Source of the DNA: Cognaticolwellia aestuarii | GTDB taxonomy: Bacteria; Pseudomonadota; Gammaproteobacteria; Enterobacterales; Alteromonadaceae | Direction of reading: 5' to 3' | Assembly (NCBI RefSeq): GCF_002000025.1 | Contig: NZ_MUZV01000001.1 | Span: 124,001-188,000, forward strand | Length of the DNA: 64,000 nucleotides | Shown here: piece by piece, positions 61,698-64,000 of the stretch | Position numbering within the stretch: position 1 is the first letter of the stretch | Layout: the number at the start of each line of letters is the position of its first letter | Made by a program: the position numbers and the translations under genes | Notes under the pieces: model-generated | What the model was told of the DNA's origin: nothing | Seen by the model: only the letters and a program-made list of their open reading frames with translations | Database searches by the model: none

Positions 61698-61934
61698 ATG
61701 ACATTAAAAGTATCTTGCCCCACTTGTAAAAAAGAAGTGCTATGGCAAGCGCAAAGCCAACATCGTCCATTTTGTAGTAAGCGTTGTCAGTTAATTGATG
61801 TCGGTGATTGGGCTGACGAAAATCATAAAATTAGCCAGCCAATACAAGGCGCTGTTGACTTAAATGAAGAAATGCTTGACGCGTTGGAAGATCAATTTTT
61901 ACAACATAATAAATTTTTTGTTGAACCGGAGTAA
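61698..61934 (+). CDS. yacG: DNA gyrase inhibitor YacG (zinc-binding)
   Basis: This 78-aa protein has the four zinc-binding cysteines of YacG: Cys7 and Cys10 (CPTC), Cys26 and Cys30 (CSKRC), followed by [12 protein letters not shown]. coli YacG binds GyrB and inhibits gyrase. The C-terminal tail is acidic and slightly longer than usual. It is downstream of zapD and converges on mutT. Confidence 0.95.
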   Translation: MTLKVSCPTCKKEVLWQAQSQHRPFCSKRCQLIDVGDWADENHKISQPIQGAVDLNEEMLDALEDQFLQHNKFFVEPE

Positions 61935-61961
61935 GACACTCTATTAGCAAGTAACGCGAAG

Positions 61962-62360
61962 CTACAAATAATTTTTTTGTAGCTTTTCAATAATTGCTTG
62001 ATTAGCAGCCGGAAAATTTAAGTTCTCAAAATCAGCTAATTGATACCAAGCTGATGCTTGCCCTTCTAAGGCCGTTGCTTCACCAATAAAATTATCCACA
62101 ACAAAAACTTCTAAACGTACCTTTTTATCCACGTAATCATGGGTTATTTCCATTAACGGCGTACAAGTTAGTACTTCTATCGCCACCTCTTCTTTTAGCT
62201 CTCTAAATAGCGCTTGATGCACAGTTTCATCATCTTCAACTTTACCACCTGGAAATTCCCATTTCCCTCCTTGATGACTATCTGCCAAGCGCTTAGTTAG
62301 AAAATATTGATCGCCCTGTTTGATCACCCCAACAGCAACATGAACAGTTTTACTTGCCAT
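61962..62360 (-). CDS. mutT: 8-oxo-dGTP diphosphatase MutT
   Basis: This Nudix hydrolase of 132 aa removes oxidised dGTP from the nucleotide pool. The Nudix box GGKVEDDETVHQALFRELKEEV is complete, with its catalytic glutamates. The protein also carries the N-terminal HVAVGVIKQGDQYFLTKR strand and GGKWEFPGG turn typical of MutT. Position near secA and yacG matches other gammaproteobacteria. Confidence 0.93.
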   Translation of the reverse strand: MASKTVHVAVGVIKQGDQYFLTKRLADSHQGGKWEFPGGKVEDDETVHQALFRELKEEVAIEVLTCTPLMEITHDYVDKKVRLEVFVVDNFIGEATALEGQASAWYQLADFENLNFPAANQAIIEKLQKNYL

Positions 62361-62522
62361 AACACTCCGCCTTAATTAATTTTATTTTTTATCTCGTTTA
62401 TCTCAAAAAAGTAAGCACTTAGCGCTATATTGAATACCTGAGTAGGGAAAATGTTTGCAATTATCCTGACACTTTCAGCACTCAAAGAGCAACTTTAAAA
62501 TTATCATTAAACCAGCACTTTA

Positions 62523-62691
62523 AGCTGAGTTCGGGATAATGGATGTGCTAATAAATTAGTATAGTGCAATGTTTACAAACACTTTAGTGGGTTTTTATAA
62601 ACTTTTCCGCATAGTTTATTAGCAATGCCATAAGCCTTGATTCTCGCAGAAATCATCGTATTGGCGGGCTTCGTTTATCTCGGACTCAGGT
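62523..62691. repeat. MITE-like element with inverted ends, between mutT and secA
   Basis: The ends CTGAGTTCGGGATAA (62525-62539) and TTATCTCGGACTCAG (62675-62689) are inverted complements with two mismatches in 15 bp. Their sequence resembles the ends of the element at 31506-31733. No coding frame lies inside, and no clear target duplication was seen. It accounts for part of the otherwise gene-free stretch between mutT and secA. Confidence 0.45.
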
Positions 62692-62717
62692 AATTTAAAA
62701 TAACAGCTATTAAACAT

Positions 62718-62747
62718 AAAAATACCAGTCTATTGACTGGTATTTTT
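62718..62747 (-). terminator. Rho-independent terminator of secA
   Basis: AAAAATACCAGTC (62718-62730) pairs with GACTGGTATTTTT (62735-62747) across a 4-base loop. On the minus strand the T-run follows the stem, 29 bases past the secA stop. Confidence 0.9.
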
Positions 62748-62776
62748 ATAAAGCACTTAACGTAAGATAAGCTAGC

Positions 62777-64000
62777 TTAACTTAGCTTACCATGACACTG
62801 TTTATATTTTTTACCCGAACCACACGGGCAAGGCTCATTGCGTCCTACACGAGGCATAGTGGCTTCTTCAGGCTGAGAAGCAGACTGATGAGTATACTCT
62901 TTAGGAGCTTCATCAGCTTTTCTATGTTGCTCTTCAACCGCTTCTACATCAGATTCAGCTTTAATTTGCACTTTGCTTAAAATACCAATAACGTCATATT
63001 TTAAGTTATCAAGTAATTCGGCAAATAACTCGAAAGATTCACGCTTAAACTCTTGTTTTGGATTCTTTTGCGCATAACCGCGTAAATGAATACCTTGGCG
63101 TAAATGATCCATTGCAGCTAAGTGCTCTTTCCAATGAGAATCTAGACTTTGAAGCATCACAGCCTTTTCAAATTGACGTAAAACTTCAGCGCCGACCATT
63201 TCTTCTTTAGCAACATAACTTGCTTCAACTTCTGCAACAATTTTTTCTCGCAAAGTTTCTTCATGCAAATTGGTATCTTCTTCTAACCATTGGGCGATAG
63301 TCAGTTCAAGATTAAGTTCGCCTTTAATACGTTCTTCTAAGCCTGCAACATCCCACATTTCTTCTAACGATTGTGGTGGAATATGCTGACTAATTAAGCC
63401 ATTAACAACATCAGCACGAATAGCTTTAATAACCTCAGCAATATCTGCCTCATCCATTAGTTCATTACGTTGCTCATAGATCACTTTACGTTGATCATTT
63501 GAAACATCATCAAACTCAAGCAGCTGTTTACGAATATCAAAGTTACGCCCTTCAACTTTACGTTGTGCGTTTTCAATACTTTTAGTCACCCAAGGATGTT
63601 CAATCGCTTCACCGCGCTCCATGCCTAATTTACGCATCATGTTAGAAATACGCTCAGAAGCAAAAATACGCATTAAACCATCTTCCATCGATAGATAAAA
63701 ACGCGTTGAACCGGCATCACCTTGACGGCCTGAACGACCACGTAATTGGTTATCAATACGGCGAGACTCATGGCGTTCAGTTGCTACTATATGCAATCCA
63801 CCAACAGCCAATACTTTGTCATGCTCTTCTTGCCATGCGGCTTTTATTTTTTCAACTTGTTCTGGACTTGGGTTATCAAGCTTAGAAAGCATCATACTTA
63901 AGTTACCACCAAGAACGATATCAGTACCACGACCCGCCATATTGGTTGCAATAGTTACCGCGCCCAATTTACCCGCGTCGGCAACAATTTCTGCTTCTTG
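62777..64000 (-). CDS. secA: Preprotein translocase ATPase SecA, 3' part (runs off the window)
   Basis: SecA drives protein export through SecYEG. The visible 407 residues are the C-terminal part; the frame is open to the window edge at 64000, so the start lies outside. Seen here are the NBD2 end ([14 protein letters not shown], and [17 protein letters not shown]), the helical scaffold and wing domains, and a C-terminal zinc-binding SEC-C motif ([14 protein letters not shown]). Everything visible is intact. Its neighbours mutT and yacG fit the usual order. Confidence 0.97.
   Translation of the reverse strand, partial: QEAEIVADAGKLGAVTIATNMAGRGTDIVLGGNLSMMLSKLDNPSPEQVEKIKAAWQEEHDKVLAVGGLHIVATERHESRRIDNQLRGRSGRQGDAGSTRFYLSMEDGLMRIFASERISNMMRKLGMERGEAIEHPWVTKSIENAQRKVEGRNFDIRKQLLEFDDVSNDQRKVIYEQRNELMDEADIAEVIKAIRADVVNGLISQHIPPQSLEEMWDVAGLEERIKGELNLELTIAQWLEEDTNLHEETLREKIVAEVEASYVAKEEMVGAEVLRQFEKAVMLQSLDSHWKEHLAAMDHLRQGIHLRGYAQKNPKQEFKRESFELFAELLDNLKYDVIGILSKVQIKAESDVEAVEEQHRKADEAPKEYTHQSASQPEEATMPRVGRNEPCPCGSGKKYKQCHGKLS

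Overview
The window looks like the chromosome of a marine, AT-rich gammaproteobacterium of the order Alteromonadales, most likely Colwelliaceae (Colwellia or Thalassotalea-like). This is inferred from gene order (pdhR-aceE-aceF-lpdA, ampE-ampD-nadC, pilA-pilB-pilC-pilD-coaE-zapD-yacG, mutT, secA), protein style and base composition; it was not checked against a database.

Positions 1-12100 form a metal-handling block: a cytochrome c/FTR1 iron permease under a Fur-like box; a cation diffusion facilitator (CDF) transporter with a ferredoxin-like N-terminal domain; an ISAs1-type transposase remnant; a methyltransferase; a small Cys-rich protein followed by a complete CzcCBA-type heavy-metal RND pump; a transglutaminase-like protein plus a second CDF transporter; and a CadR-type MerR regulator. 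Two nearly identical MerR-class promoters with 19-bp spacers (2153-2183 on + and 11658-11688 on -) tie both CDF transporters to CadR.

Positions 12160-17850 are accessory DNA of unknown function on the minus strand: a tight four-gene operon, two more unknown genes, two copies of a hairpin repeat, and a complete PIN-PhoH protein. The accessory DNA abuts a second phoH-like gene (17690-18691) cut precisely after its P-loop codons. The junction near 17846 looks like an insertion or deletion boundary, with conserved chromosome to its right.

Positions 19292-37140 hold rapA, rluA, a DUF3530 protein, two lipoproteins (one an alpha/beta hydrolase), an RND efflux pump with its adaptor, yacL, a solute-binding protein, a TonB/TolA-N-like protein, and an ABC-2 export system (adaptor-ATPase-permease). 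Positions 37331-43247 hold two divergent aconitase B genes. One is the usual proteobacterial AcnB. The other (931 aa) has the longer form that I recognise from Bacteroidetes and is probably horizontally acquired.

Positions 43490-64000 are core genome: the pyruvate dehydrogenase operon with its PdhR regulator, ampE/ampD, a TIGR02281-type aspartic protease, nadC, the type IV pilus genes pilA-B-C-D, coaE, zapD, yacG, mutT, and the 3' part of secA, which runs off the right edge. Three short inverted-repeat-bounded elements (MITE-like) lie at 31506-31733, 57187-57452 and 62523-62691. I saw no rRNA, tRNA or CRISPR array.
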